Origin: Gammaproteobacteria bacterium
GTDB lineage: Bacteria; Pseudomonadota; Gammaproteobacteria; Eutrophobiales; Eutrophobiaceae
Direction of reading: 5' to 3'
Length of the DNA stretch: 32,711 nt
Assembly (NCBI GenBank): GCA_026709915.1
Contig: JAPORZ010000116.1
Coordinates: forward strand, 1-32,711
The position numbers and the translations under genes are program-made. Below the pieces are notes generated by a model. The model was not told where the DNA came from, did no database searches, and saw nothing but the letters and a program-made list of their open reading frames with translations. Below, piece by piece: positions 26,760 to 32,711 of the stretch (position 1 is its first letter; each line of letters starts with the position of its first letter).

Positions 26760-28023
26760 ACCTGCCAGGGTACACCGGGACGTCTATACCAGGGAAGATA
26801 TTTTCAAACTGGAACTGGAACGCATCTGGGGGCAGGCGTGGGTTTACGTCGGCCATGAAAGTCAGGTCAAAGCTCCGGGCGATTATCTCACCACCCATAT
26901 CGGCCTGACCCCGGTCATCATGGTCAGGGACATGAACGGCAAGGACATTAACGTGCTGGTGAATCGCTGTGGGCACCGCGGCGCCCAGGTATGTCAGGCT
27001 CGCAGCGGCCACGCCAACGGGCTCTTCAAGTGTCCTTATCACGGTTGGACCTTCCACACAGACGGCTCATTACGCTCACAACCCAGCCCCGGCGGCTATC
27101 AGGATGTGGGTTTTGACCGCAACGCGGCCGCATTTGGTATGACCCCAGTGGCCCGGACGGAACAATACCGCGGCTTTGTGTTCTCTTCTCTCGCCGCCAC
27201 TGGCCCTGAGCTGACCGTTTTCCTGGGACAAATGTGCGCCACCATAGACAATATGGTCGACCGGGCGCCGACGGGCGAGGTTGAGGTGACCGGCAAGACC
27301 TGCCACCGCTTCCGCCACCCGGTCAACTGGAAGTTCTTTACCGAAAACCTGCATGATGCCATGCACCCCATGGTCGCCCATGCCGGCACCAGCGATGCCG
27401 TGCGCCAATATCTGGAGCAACTGCCGCCTGCTCATGAGCCCTTGCCGGAAGCTGAAGTCATCGCCCCGTTCGGTGGTTCATACCACTTCTTTGATGAAAT
27501 GGGTTTTGTCGGGTTGCCGCGCGGGCACGGCTACATGGGTGGCAAGACCAGCATCTTCAGCCACTACCAGGTTTATCCTGATTACCTGCAGGCGATGGAA
27601 CAGGCTTACGGCAGGGAGCGCACCGAAGAAATCCTCTCGTTCAACCGTCACAATGGCCTGATCTACCCGTCTTGTACGATACGCGACAATATCCAGTCGG
27701 TGCGCGTGGTCATACCGGTTTCGGTCAACGAGACTATTATCGAATCCTGGACGTTCAGGTTGAAAGGCGCGCCGCCCGCCATGCTGCAGCGCACCCTGCG
27801 CTATTCCCGCCTGATCAATTCCCCGGCGTCGATGGTAGGCCCGGACGATCTGGACTGTTATATCCGTATCCAGCAGAGCGCCGCCGCCAGCGCCATTGAA
27901 TGGATAGACATGCAGCGCCATTTCGGCAGGGAAACCCGGGATGGGGAACGGCAGCAGGCTATCGGCACCAGCGATCTGGCGCTGCGCAACCAGTATACCG
28001 CCTGGCTTGAATACATGACCTGA
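26734..28023 (+). CDS. Rieske aromatic ring-hydroxylating dioxygenase, alpha subunit
   Basis: 429 residues, the usual size for the catalytic subunit of Rieske non-heme iron oxygenases, which insert O2 into aromatic rings using electrons from a reductase and ferredoxin. Seen: the Rieske [2Fe-2S] ligands C79-x-H81 and C100-x-x-H103 (CGHRG and CPYHGW), then the mononuclear iron site in [19 protein letters not shown] with D208, H211 and H216; a later D in [10 protein letters not shown] is the likely third ligand. The ATG at 26734 fits relatives beginning ALxxLVEPxRVHR and has GGAAG upstream; it starts 26 bases inside rplQ. The substrate cannot be told from sequence. No ferredoxin or reductase gene is nearby. 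Confidence 0.9.
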   Translation: MRALQALVEPARVHRDVYTREDIFKLELERIWGQAWVYVGHESQVKAPGDYLTTHIGLTPVIMVRDMNGKDINVLVNRCGHRGAQVCQARSGHANGLFKCPYHGWTFHTDGSLRSQPSPGGYQDVGFDRNAAAFGMTPVARTEQYRGFVFSSLAATGPELTVFLGQMCATIDNMVDRAPTGEVEVTGKTCHRFRHPVNWKFFTENLHDAMHPMVAHAGTSDAVRQYLEQLPPAHEPLPEAEVIAPFGGSYHFFDEMGFVGLPRGHGYMGGKTSIFSHYQVYPDYLQAMEQAYGRERTEEILSFNRHNGLIYPSCTIRDNIQSVRVVIPVSVNETIIESWTFRLKGAPPAMLQRTLRYSRLINSPASMVGPDDLDCYIRIQQSAAASAIEWIDMQRHFGRETRDGERQQAIGTSDLALRNQYTAWLEYMT

Positions 28024-28024
28024 C

Positions 28025-28519
28025 ATGTCGGACGACAACTTACAAGGCGCCTTGCACAATGATATCAAGGATTTGATTCGCCTGGAGACCCGCTGCCTGA
28101 ACGCAGCAGACCTGGAAACCTGGAGTTCCCTGTTTACGGAAGACGGCTACTACTGGATGCCGCTGGAACGCACACAGACCGACCCGGAACAGCACGACTC
28201 CCTGATCTACGACAACCGCGCGCTGATGACAATGCGCAGGTACAACCTGCACAATCCATTATCGCCGTCGATGCAGCGCGAGGTGCGTTCGGTGCGTATC
28301 CTGTCGGAACCGGATATAGATTTGTCCGCAGCACCCGGTGGCGACATCATCGTCAGGGCCGATGTTATTGCTGTCATCCATCATCGCAAGCAGGATACCT
28401 TCGCCGGCGCCGTCACCTGGCGCCTGGTGCGCACGGATGCCGGTCTGAAAATCAAGTCCAAGCGGGTAGATCTGCTGAATGCTGACGCGCCGTTAGACAG
28501 CATTATGATGTATATCTAG
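28025..28519 (+). CDS. Ring-hydroxylating dioxygenase, beta subunit
   Basis: 164 residues of the small-subunit family with an NTF2/SnoaL-like fold, which supports the alpha subunit in an alpha3beta3 complex. Seen: an early helix ending ETRCLNAADLETWSSLFTED, then GYYWMPLERTQTDP, and the characteristic C-terminus KRVDLLNADAPLDSIMMYI. One base separates it from the alpha gene, so the two are surely co-translated. No terminator is visible in the 26 bases before the converging remnant gene. Confidence 0.9.
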   Translation: MSDDNLQGALHNDIKDLIRLETRCLNAADLETWSSLFTEDGYYWMPLERTQTDPEQHDSLIYDNRALMTMRRYNLHNPLSPSMQREVRSVRILSEPDIDLSAAPGGDIIVRADVIAVIHHRKQDTFAGAVTWRLVRTDAGLKIKSKRVDLLNADAPLDSIMMYI

Positions 28520-28545
28520 AAACGTAACTACTCGCCCCTTGGTCG

Positions 28546-28963
28546 TCACTCATTGCGTCCAGGGATACTGTCCTCAAGCCGCCTCTTTGCGATCGCCAGG
28601 TACGAGGCCTCCTGCTCGCAACCAATAAACTTGCGCTGGTGCTTGATGGCGGCAACGCCCGTCGTAGCGCTACCGGCGAACGGATCAAAAACCCAGTCAC
28701 CTGCCTCGCTGCAGGCCAGGATAATCCACTCGAGCAACGCCAGGAGCTGTTGTTCCGGGTGGGTTCCAAATGCCTTTTCGTTCTTTCTTGGCAGCTTAAT
28801 CGTCCAGACGGTGCCCAGTTGCTTGCCGTCCTGCTCCGTCCGTAGCCGGTCATAGAGGATCAGCAACGATCAGATCAAACAAGCCCGCCGGCTGCTGCTC
28901 AATCAGGGAATCCATCAATGCCAGACAGTCATAGTGATATAATATGGCGTGCTTGCTATTCAA
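28546..28963 (-). pseudogene. Remnant of a DNA adenine/cytosine methyltransferase with an internal deletion
   Basis: Two frames together recall an N6/N4 DNA methyltransferase of the beta class (PF01555). From TTG 28963 the first frame reads an N-terminus with YDCLALMDSLIEQQPAG and DLIVADP, the start of the catalytic DPPY motif, then stops at 28850-28852. The other frame, open from about 28866 to 28546, has the C-terminal part: LYDRLRTEQDGKQLGTVWTI, then AFGTHPEQQLLALLEW (normally HPTQKPLALLE) and the AdoMet motif DPFAGSATTGVAA. The central part with DPPY completion and the target-recognition region, probably well over 100 residues, is missing. The C-terminal frame alone (106 codons) looks like a gene but lacks the catalytic motif, so it cannot be active. 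Confidence 0.75.
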
Positions 28964-29084
28964 TACGGGGCAGATTGTCATGACAGTCAACTAATCGTCT
29001 TGTCTGGCGGCGCGGCCGTTTCCAGGTTGCGTTGTTTGTTTGGCATCGGTGTGGTGCCAGAGGGGAAGGACATTGACCGCAATT

Positions 29085-29822
29085 CTAGCGGCGCAAGGCG
29101 GTTTTGACAACTCCGATGTCTTGCAGTCGAGCCAGCGTGGTCTTCCCTGCCGGGTATTCGCCCTGGACCAGCACCTTGGCCAGCGCCCGCAATCCCAGCA
29201 GCGAGACCGGCTCGTAATCCAGTTGTTCCACGGAGACGTTGATGTGTGGTGTCTGCCGGGGCGGGTTGTCATGGACATGACCGTGAATATTGATATACCC
29301 GTTCGGCACCTCGTTCAACGGATAGTGCGTCCAGATGAGCGGCGGCTCTCCCCCGGATACCAAAAGTGACCAGACATGATCGAACCCCTGTACGCGCAAC
29401 TGGCCGGCGCCCGTCAGGTCGTGGTTGCCGAGCACCAGGTGCCGTCCACGGCAATCCAGCTCCCGGACCTGCTTCCAGGTCGCCGCGCTCAACGCCTCTC
29501 GCATGGCCAAGTCGCCGACCACGACCAGCACCTTGTCCGGCGCCAGCGCCGCGTGCATGTAGTCCCACAACGTCCTGTTCATGTCGTCCACGTCCAGAAA
29601 CGGGCGATCGCAATACTTGATGATATTCTCATGACCCAGGTGCAGGTCGGAGCAGACCAGCACGTCCTCGTCCGGTTCGTTGAATTCACCGGCGGGGTGT
29701 TGCGGCACCGCCCGTAACATGGCATTGAGTCCCTGTGTCCCCCTCACCTTCTTCCCCGGCTCGGGGCGGCGTTGCGCGTCAATCTCTGCGAGGTAGTGTT
29801 TGCGTGCGTCAGATGTTTTCAT
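29085..29822 (-). CDS. Calcineurin-like metallophosphoesterase
   Basis: 245 residues from the chosen start. All metal-binding motifs of the family are present: D59-x-H61 (SDLHLGHEN), G103-D104, G132-N133-H134-D135, H166 in THYPL and G181-H182-x-H184. The SDLHLGHENIIKYCDRPF type is common in small phosphoesterases of phages and accessory regions; the substrate is unknown. About 50 N-terminal residues precede the domain. The ATG at 29822 has AGGAAA seven bases ahead; a longer frame to 29930 lacks such a site. It overlaps the upstream small gene by 14 bases, suggesting one operon. Confidence 0.85.
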   Translation of the reverse strand: MKTSDARKHYLAEIDAQRRPEPGKKVRGTQGLNAMLRAVPQHPAGEFNEPDEDVLVCSDLHLGHENIIKYCDRPFLDVDDMNRTLWDYMHAALAPDKVLVVVGDLAMREALSAATWKQVRELDCRGRHLVLGNHDLTGAGQLRVQGFDHVWSLLVSGGEPPLIWTHYPLNEVPNGYINIHGHVHDNPPRQTPHINVSVEQLDYEPVSLLGLRALAKVLVQGEYPAGKTTLARLQDIGVVKTALRR

Positions 29823-30093
29823 GATGGTTTCCTGCGTTGATGAAGACCGGCTCATCCAACCCGGCCGGCAACGGGTCAGGCCAGCGCGTGCGGACATCTG
29901 GGTAGCACCGATGCACCTCGCGCGAAACAAACACCGGGGCCAGAGGGTTTCGTGCGAACTGGCACAGCAGGTCGACGAGCGACCGTGTCAGGCCAATTTC
30001 CTGCGCTGGCGCCAGCATCAGGGTGGAACCGGGACGCTGCGCAAAGCGGAGGATATCCTGACTGATATAGTCCGCCACCGGGTCATGGCCCAT
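29809..30093 (-). CDS. Hypothetical protein, 94 residues
   Basis: I do not recognise this protein. From ATG 30093 it reads MGHDPVADYISQDILRFAQ and continues with Pro- and Leu-rich sequence to GNHHENI. The frame is open back to a TTG at 30231 (140 codons) across AT-rich DNA with different base use, so the start is uncertain. Its end overlaps the phosphoesterase start by 14 bases in the same direction, the main support that it is real. No membrane segment or cysteine motif is visible. Confidence 0.45.
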   Translation of the reverse strand: MGHDPVADYISQDILRFAQRPGSTLMLAPAQEIGLTRSLVDLLCQFARNPLAPVFVSREVHRCYPDVRTRWPDPLPAGLDEPVFINAGNHHENI

Positions 30094-30530
30094 CTGGGGG
30101 GCCGGAGTGCCCCTCGCAGAGTCATTAGTAACTCTTGGTGAGTTTACTTTTGGGGAGATGAAATATGGGGGTGAAGTTACAAAACAAAAAGGCACAGCTA
30201 AGTCTCTTGCCCTTATCTTGAGAGAATTCAACCAAAATCTTTTAGGAACGATTAAGCAAATATAAACACGGGATCACTAGTGTCCGGTTAATAATCGAAT
30301 AAATTCAATTGGTTAGAGAAGGCGTCATGGTTCATGTTGGTCTTACAGTCGATAAGTAGTTGATTCAGGGGCATTCTTTCGACCTGTCAAGAGGCCTGCC
30401 ATGATGACGACACCGTTCCCACATGATTTCAGTGGTATGCGCTACTGCAAGGCATTAAAGGAGTTATTCAAAGCCGGCAATGGCGTCGCCCCGCCCACCC
30501 TCGCCGGGCGCGGTCAATGAGCAAAGGCGC
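30094..30530. other. AT-richer intergenic stretch, possible mobile-element scar
   Basis: About 440 bases with no convincing gene. From about 30120 to 30350 the DNA is clearly richer in A and T than its neighbours. A 35-codon plus-strand frame (30158-30265) follows GGGGAG and could be a tiny gene or a fragment. The 8-base palindrome CACTAGTG at about 30276-30283, followed by TCCGGTTAAT, resembles insertion-sequence termini I have seen, but no matching second end or transposase was found. A second fragment-like frame begins at about 30401 (ATGATGACGACACCG) and stops at 30520. Confidence 0.35.
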
Positions 30531-30585
30531 TTGACAATCTGTTTCATGGTGCATATATTGACAGTTTTAGTATAAAATATTGTCA
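30531..30585 (+). promoter_or_regulatory. Promoter and possible operator of the abiE pair
   Basis: TTGACA at 30531-30536 and TATATT at 30554-30559 are 17 bases apart, a good sigma-70 promoter. Just downstream, TGACA (30559-30563) and TGTCA (30581-30585) form an inverted repeat, and TGACA also lies in the -35 box. AbiEi antitoxins are known to bind inverted repeats at their own promoter, so this is a likely autoregulation site. Confidence 0.55.
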
Positions 30586-30601
30586 TTAATAGCGAGAAAG
30601 A

Positions 30602-31189
30602 ATGAAGCAGATCGAGGCGGCGAAACGCCTGATCAGTATTGACCGCGATGAAGAGGTCTGCGTGTTTACGAAAATGGATTTGAAGACCATTTTTCGAGAA
30701 GACAACGGACATGCGCTAGATGCGACCCTAAAAGGCCTGCTCCGGGCCAATATCCTCACGAGGGCGGTCAACGGGGTCTATGTTTATGCCCTCACCGATC
30801 ACCGCGCCGATCTGATCGAGCATATCGCGCGCGCCATGCGGCGCGGCGAGTACAACTATGTCAGTTTGGAGTCGGCCTTGTCGGAGTACGGCGTTATCTC
30901 CCAGGTTCCCATGTGCCTGACGGTCATGACCACCGGGCGGCGCGGGCGCTACCAGACGCCGTTTGGCGCGGTGGAGTTTACCCATACCGAGCGCCAATGG
31001 GTTGATATCATCCACGACGCGGTGGAGGTGGGGCGTCCGCTGAAATTAGCAAAAAAGCATGTGGCCTGGCGAGATCTCAAGCGTACCGGACGCAACATCT
31101 ACGAGATTGACGAAGATCTATTATTTGATGGGGAGGCATTGGAAGAAAATGACGACCACACTCACAACACTCGCCCGGGCGGCCCTTAA
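30602..31189 (+). CDS. abiEi: AbiEi-type antitoxin / transcriptional regulator
   Basis: 195 residues. It resembles AbiEi antitoxins of type IV toxin-antitoxin systems, which have an N-terminal winged helix and a larger C-terminal domain. Seen: a helical N-terminus MKQIEAAKRLISI with FTKMDLKTIF, LLRANILTRAVNGVYVY (winged-helix wing, about 46-62), then YVSLESALSEYGVISQVP, a block characteristic of the family. GAGAAAGA precedes the ATG. The last 41 bases overlap the toxin gene, as expected of this type of pair. It probably represses the operon and counters AbiEii by an indirect route. Confidence 0.85.
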   Translation: MKQIEAAKRLISIDRDEEVCVFTKMDLKTIFREDNGHALDATLKGLLRANILTRAVNGVYVYALTDHRADLIEHIARAMRRGEYNYVSLESALSEYGVISQVPMCLTVMTTGRRGRYQTPFGAVEFTHTERQWVDIIHDAVEVGRPLKLAKKHVAWRDLKRTGRNIYEIDEDLLFDGEALEENDDHTHNTRPGGP

Positions 31190-32078
31190 AGACAACCACG
31201 ATGAAACCAGGTTGCCGGTGGTGCGCAAGGAGCTGCTGCATTACGACATCCTGTTCGCCCTCAAGCAGTCAGGCCTGCTCGACGGGCTGGTATTCCAGGG
31301 CGGCACCTCCTTGCGTCTGTGTTATGGCTCGGGGCGCTACAGTGAAGATTTGGATTTTGCCGGCGGCAAAGACTTCACATCGTTGGCGTTAGCTGATCTC
31401 AGAGGTTGCATTGAATCGTATTTGGGCGAGCGCTACGGTCTGGCGGTGGCCGTCAAAGATCCCGCTTCCTTGCGAGCGGATGAACCGATACAGGCGGCAT
31501 TGAACGTGGACAAATGGCAGGTGGCCGTTACCACCGATCCGGGGCGACCGGACCTGCCCAAACAACGGATCAAAATTGAAGTGGCCAATGTGCCCGCCTA
31601 TACGGTGGTGGCTCGCAAACTGCAGGGTAATTACCGGTGTCTGCCCGATGGTTACAAAGATGTCCTGCTCGAGGTCGAAACAGCCGATGAGATTATGGCC
31701 GATAAACTGGTCGCGCTCGCGGCGTCACAGAAGTATGTGCGCCATCGGGACATCTGGGATCTGATCTGGCTGCGCGAACGCGGCGCTTCGGTGCGCGCTG
31801 AGCTCGTAGAGCGTAAAATTGAGGATTACCGAGAGTCGTGCTACGAAGATAAACTGATCGGGTTTATCGAACAGGCGCCGACTTTAATAGCGTCTGGCTT
31901 CCAGGAGACCATGGAGCGCTTTTTGCATCCTGCAACGTATCATCGCACCTTGGCCGATCCACGCTATACACAATACATCACGCGTGAACTGACCGCGCTG
32001 TACACAGAGCTGCGCGGATTGCTGTATGGGTGCCCAAACAAGGCGCAGACACCCCTCCCGGCGCCCCCATTGCGCTGA
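31149..32078 (+). CDS. abiEii: AbiEii-type nucleotidyltransferase toxin
   Basis: 309 residues, the usual size of AbiEii/AbiGii toxins, DUF1814-type nucleotidyltransferases. Relatives use NTPs to modify RNA such as tRNA ends and stop growth during phage infection. Seen: the family motif VFQGGTSLRLCYGSGRYSED with GG at 51-52, then D67-L-D69 as metal-binding acidic pair, and later EIMADKLVALAASQKYVRHRD-type helix (KLVAL and RHRDIWDL), also characteristic. The ATG at 31149 has GGAAGA upstream and lies 41 bases inside abiEi. The protein looks intact. Confidence 0.87.
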   Translation: MTTTLTTLARAALKDNHDETRLPVVRKELLHYDILFALKQSGLLDGLVFQGGTSLRLCYGSGRYSEDLDFAGGKDFTSLALADLRGCIESYLGERYGLAVAVKDPASLRADEPIQAALNVDKWQVAVTTDPGRPDLPKQRIKIEVANVPAYTVVARKLQGNYRCLPDGYKDVLLEVETADEIMADKLVALAASQKYVRHRDIWDLIWLRERGASVRAELVERKIEDYRESCYEDKLIGFIEQAPTLIASGFQETMERFLHPATYHRTLADPRYTQYITRELTALYTELRGLLYGCPNKAQTPLPAPPLR

Positions 32079-32150
32079 TTGAGTGCCATACCATTCACCC
32101 CATTTTACAAGTAGATATGGAACTATGTGGAAAGGTGCAACAGGGGTAAT

Positions 32151-32507
32151 TGGTGGAGGCGGCCGGAGTCGAACCGGCGTCCGCGAGCCATCAACCTTCG
32201 GTTCTACATGCTTAGCCGTCTCGTTAAATTTAATCGCCTGTTACCCGAAACGGCGGGGGAACGCAGGCAACGATTCCCTTAAGATTTAGCGCTTCCGCCC
32301 GGGACAGACTGCAGCGCGATCTTGTGGTTATGACCTCTGGACAGACAGCACAAGCACCAATCAGTCAGAGGCTGGCCGGTTCAAGCGGCCAGAGCGTAGT
32401 TGTACTTTTCGTCAACTATTGAAGTTTGCAGATGGATTAACGAGGTACTCTGCACCTCGGCATGCCCCTTGGGCTTCAGTACCCTCGTCGAAACCAGGTA
32501 CGCCCCC
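32151..32507 (-). ncRNA. ssrA: Transfer-messenger RNA
   Basis: A 357-base tmRNA. The 5' end GGGGGCG pairs with the 3' CGCCTCC over seven bases, followed by ACCA. The hallmark 5' segment (TTTCGACGAGGG, CCCAAGGGGCATGCCGAGG) and the 3' segment (GGCTAAGCATGTAGAACCG, GGTTCGACTCC in a 5-bp T-arm) are present. The tag frame runs from 32413 to 32381: after AATAGTT the resume codon GAC gives D-E-K-Y-N-Y-A-L-A-A and TGA. It rescues stalled ribosomes with SmpB and marks proteins for ClpXP. Tags usually start with Ala; this one seems to start with Asp. Confidence 0.95.
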
Positions 32508-32548
32508 ACGGAAACGGACGATATTCAGTGTCCTGAACATCGGCCCGC

Positions 32549-32577
32549 AATATAACGTTTTCCTGAACCGAAGTCAA
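32549..32577 (-). promoter_or_regulatory. Promoter of ssrA
   Basis: On the minus strand TTGACT (32572-32577) and TATATT (32549-32554) lie 17 bases apart. Transcription would start about 35 bases before the mature 5' end, consistent with a precursor trimmed by RNase P. Confidence 0.7.
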
Positions 32578-32659
32578 GACTATCTTCAGATCAAAATTGA
32601 CACAGGTCGTGGTCCGGCATTAAAATTTGCAACATCGGCCTGGTACTCTTTCCATTTAA

Positions 32660-32686
32660 GGCCACCTCTAAAAATTAGAGGTGGCC
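32660..32686 (-). terminator. 12-bp perfect hairpin at the right edge, terminator-like
   Basis: GGCCACCTCTAA (32660-32671) and TTAGAGGTGGCC (32675-32686) form a perfect stem with a 3-base loop. On the minus strand it is followed by TTAAAT, a weak T-tract, so it may end a gene lying beyond the window. A minus-strand frame also runs from the edge through it to a stop at 32586-32588 (41 codons, ending RPVSILI), which could instead be the 3' end of that gene. Confidence 0.45.
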
Positions 32687-32711
32687 GTGCAGCATAATGG
32701 ATATGCTGCCA

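Noticed and set aside
28546-28866. The 106-codon methylase C-terminal frame as a functional gene
   Set aside because: It lacks the DPPY catalytic motif and target-recognition region, and the missing N-terminal part lies just upstream in another frame.
30158-30265. 35-codon plus-strand gene after GGGGAG
   Set aside because: Too short, with spacing of only about two bases to the putative ribosome binding site and no homology that I recognise; kept only as a note in the intergenic entry.
32151-32190. ssrA 3' end as an occupied attachment site
   Set aside because: No second copy of the 3' end and no integrase were found in the window by eye, so I do not annotate an att site.
32419-32697. 92-codon plus-strand frame overlapping ssrA
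   Set aside because: It covers the 5' half of tmRNA and the ssrA promoter on the opposite strand and shows no protein features.

Overview
The window most likely comes from a gammaproteobacterium that assimilates carbon through a serine-cycle-type route. The ribosomal proteins are close to the E. coli forms in sequence and length. The gene order is the classic proteobacterial str-S10-spc-alpha order, and the tmRNA tag ends in YALAA as in many gammaproteobacteria. No 16S rRNA is present, so the placement is an inference.

Layout. (1) 190-1362, minus: an AAA_14/DUF4143-type ATPase. (2) 1715-9848, plus: a compact central-carbon cluster coding serine-glyoxylate aminotransferase (sga), malyl-CoA lyase (mcl), malate thiokinase (mtkA, mtkB), a hydroxypyruvate/glyoxylate reductase (hprA type) and PEP carboxylase (ppc). 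Together these make most of the distinctive half of the serine cycle: serine + glyoxylate to hydroxypyruvate to glycerate; PEP + bicarbonate to oxaloacetate; malate to malyl-CoA; malyl-CoA to glyoxylate + acetyl-CoA. glyA, glycerate kinase, enolase and malate dehydrogenase are not in the window. (3) 9907-26759, plus: a consensus-like promoter, a 180-base leader with an attenuator-like hairpin, then 31 translation, secretion and transcription genes from rpsL to rplQ. The largest internal gap is 72 bases. tuf is missing between fusA and rpsJ, so str and S10 are joined. (4) 26734-28519, plus: the two subunits of a Rieske non-heme iron ring-hydroxylating dioxygenase. The alpha gene starts inside the end of rplQ, so these genes look like a tail of the alpha ribosomal operon.

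(5) 28546-32078: an accessory segment with a deleted DNA methyltransferase remnant (minus), a calcineurin-like phosphoesterase with a small unknown gene upstream (minus), an AT-richer stretch with no convincing gene, and an AbiEi/AbiEii toxin-antitoxin pair with its own promoter and a possible operator (plus). (6) 32151-32507, minus: ssrA (tmRNA), whose reading frame encodes the unusual tag DEKYNYALAA, with a clear promoter at 32549-32577. ssrA 3' ends are common integration sites for genomic islands, and the accessory segment abuts this one, but I saw no integrase and no duplicated 3' end.

The best candidates for something new are the dioxygenase genes appended to the ribosomal operon, the attenuator-like leader in front of a tuf-less ribosomal superoperon that directly follows a serine-cycle cluster, the L4 protein with a repeated acidic tail, and the atypical tmRNA tag. 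No CRISPR array, rRNA or tRNA gene was seen.
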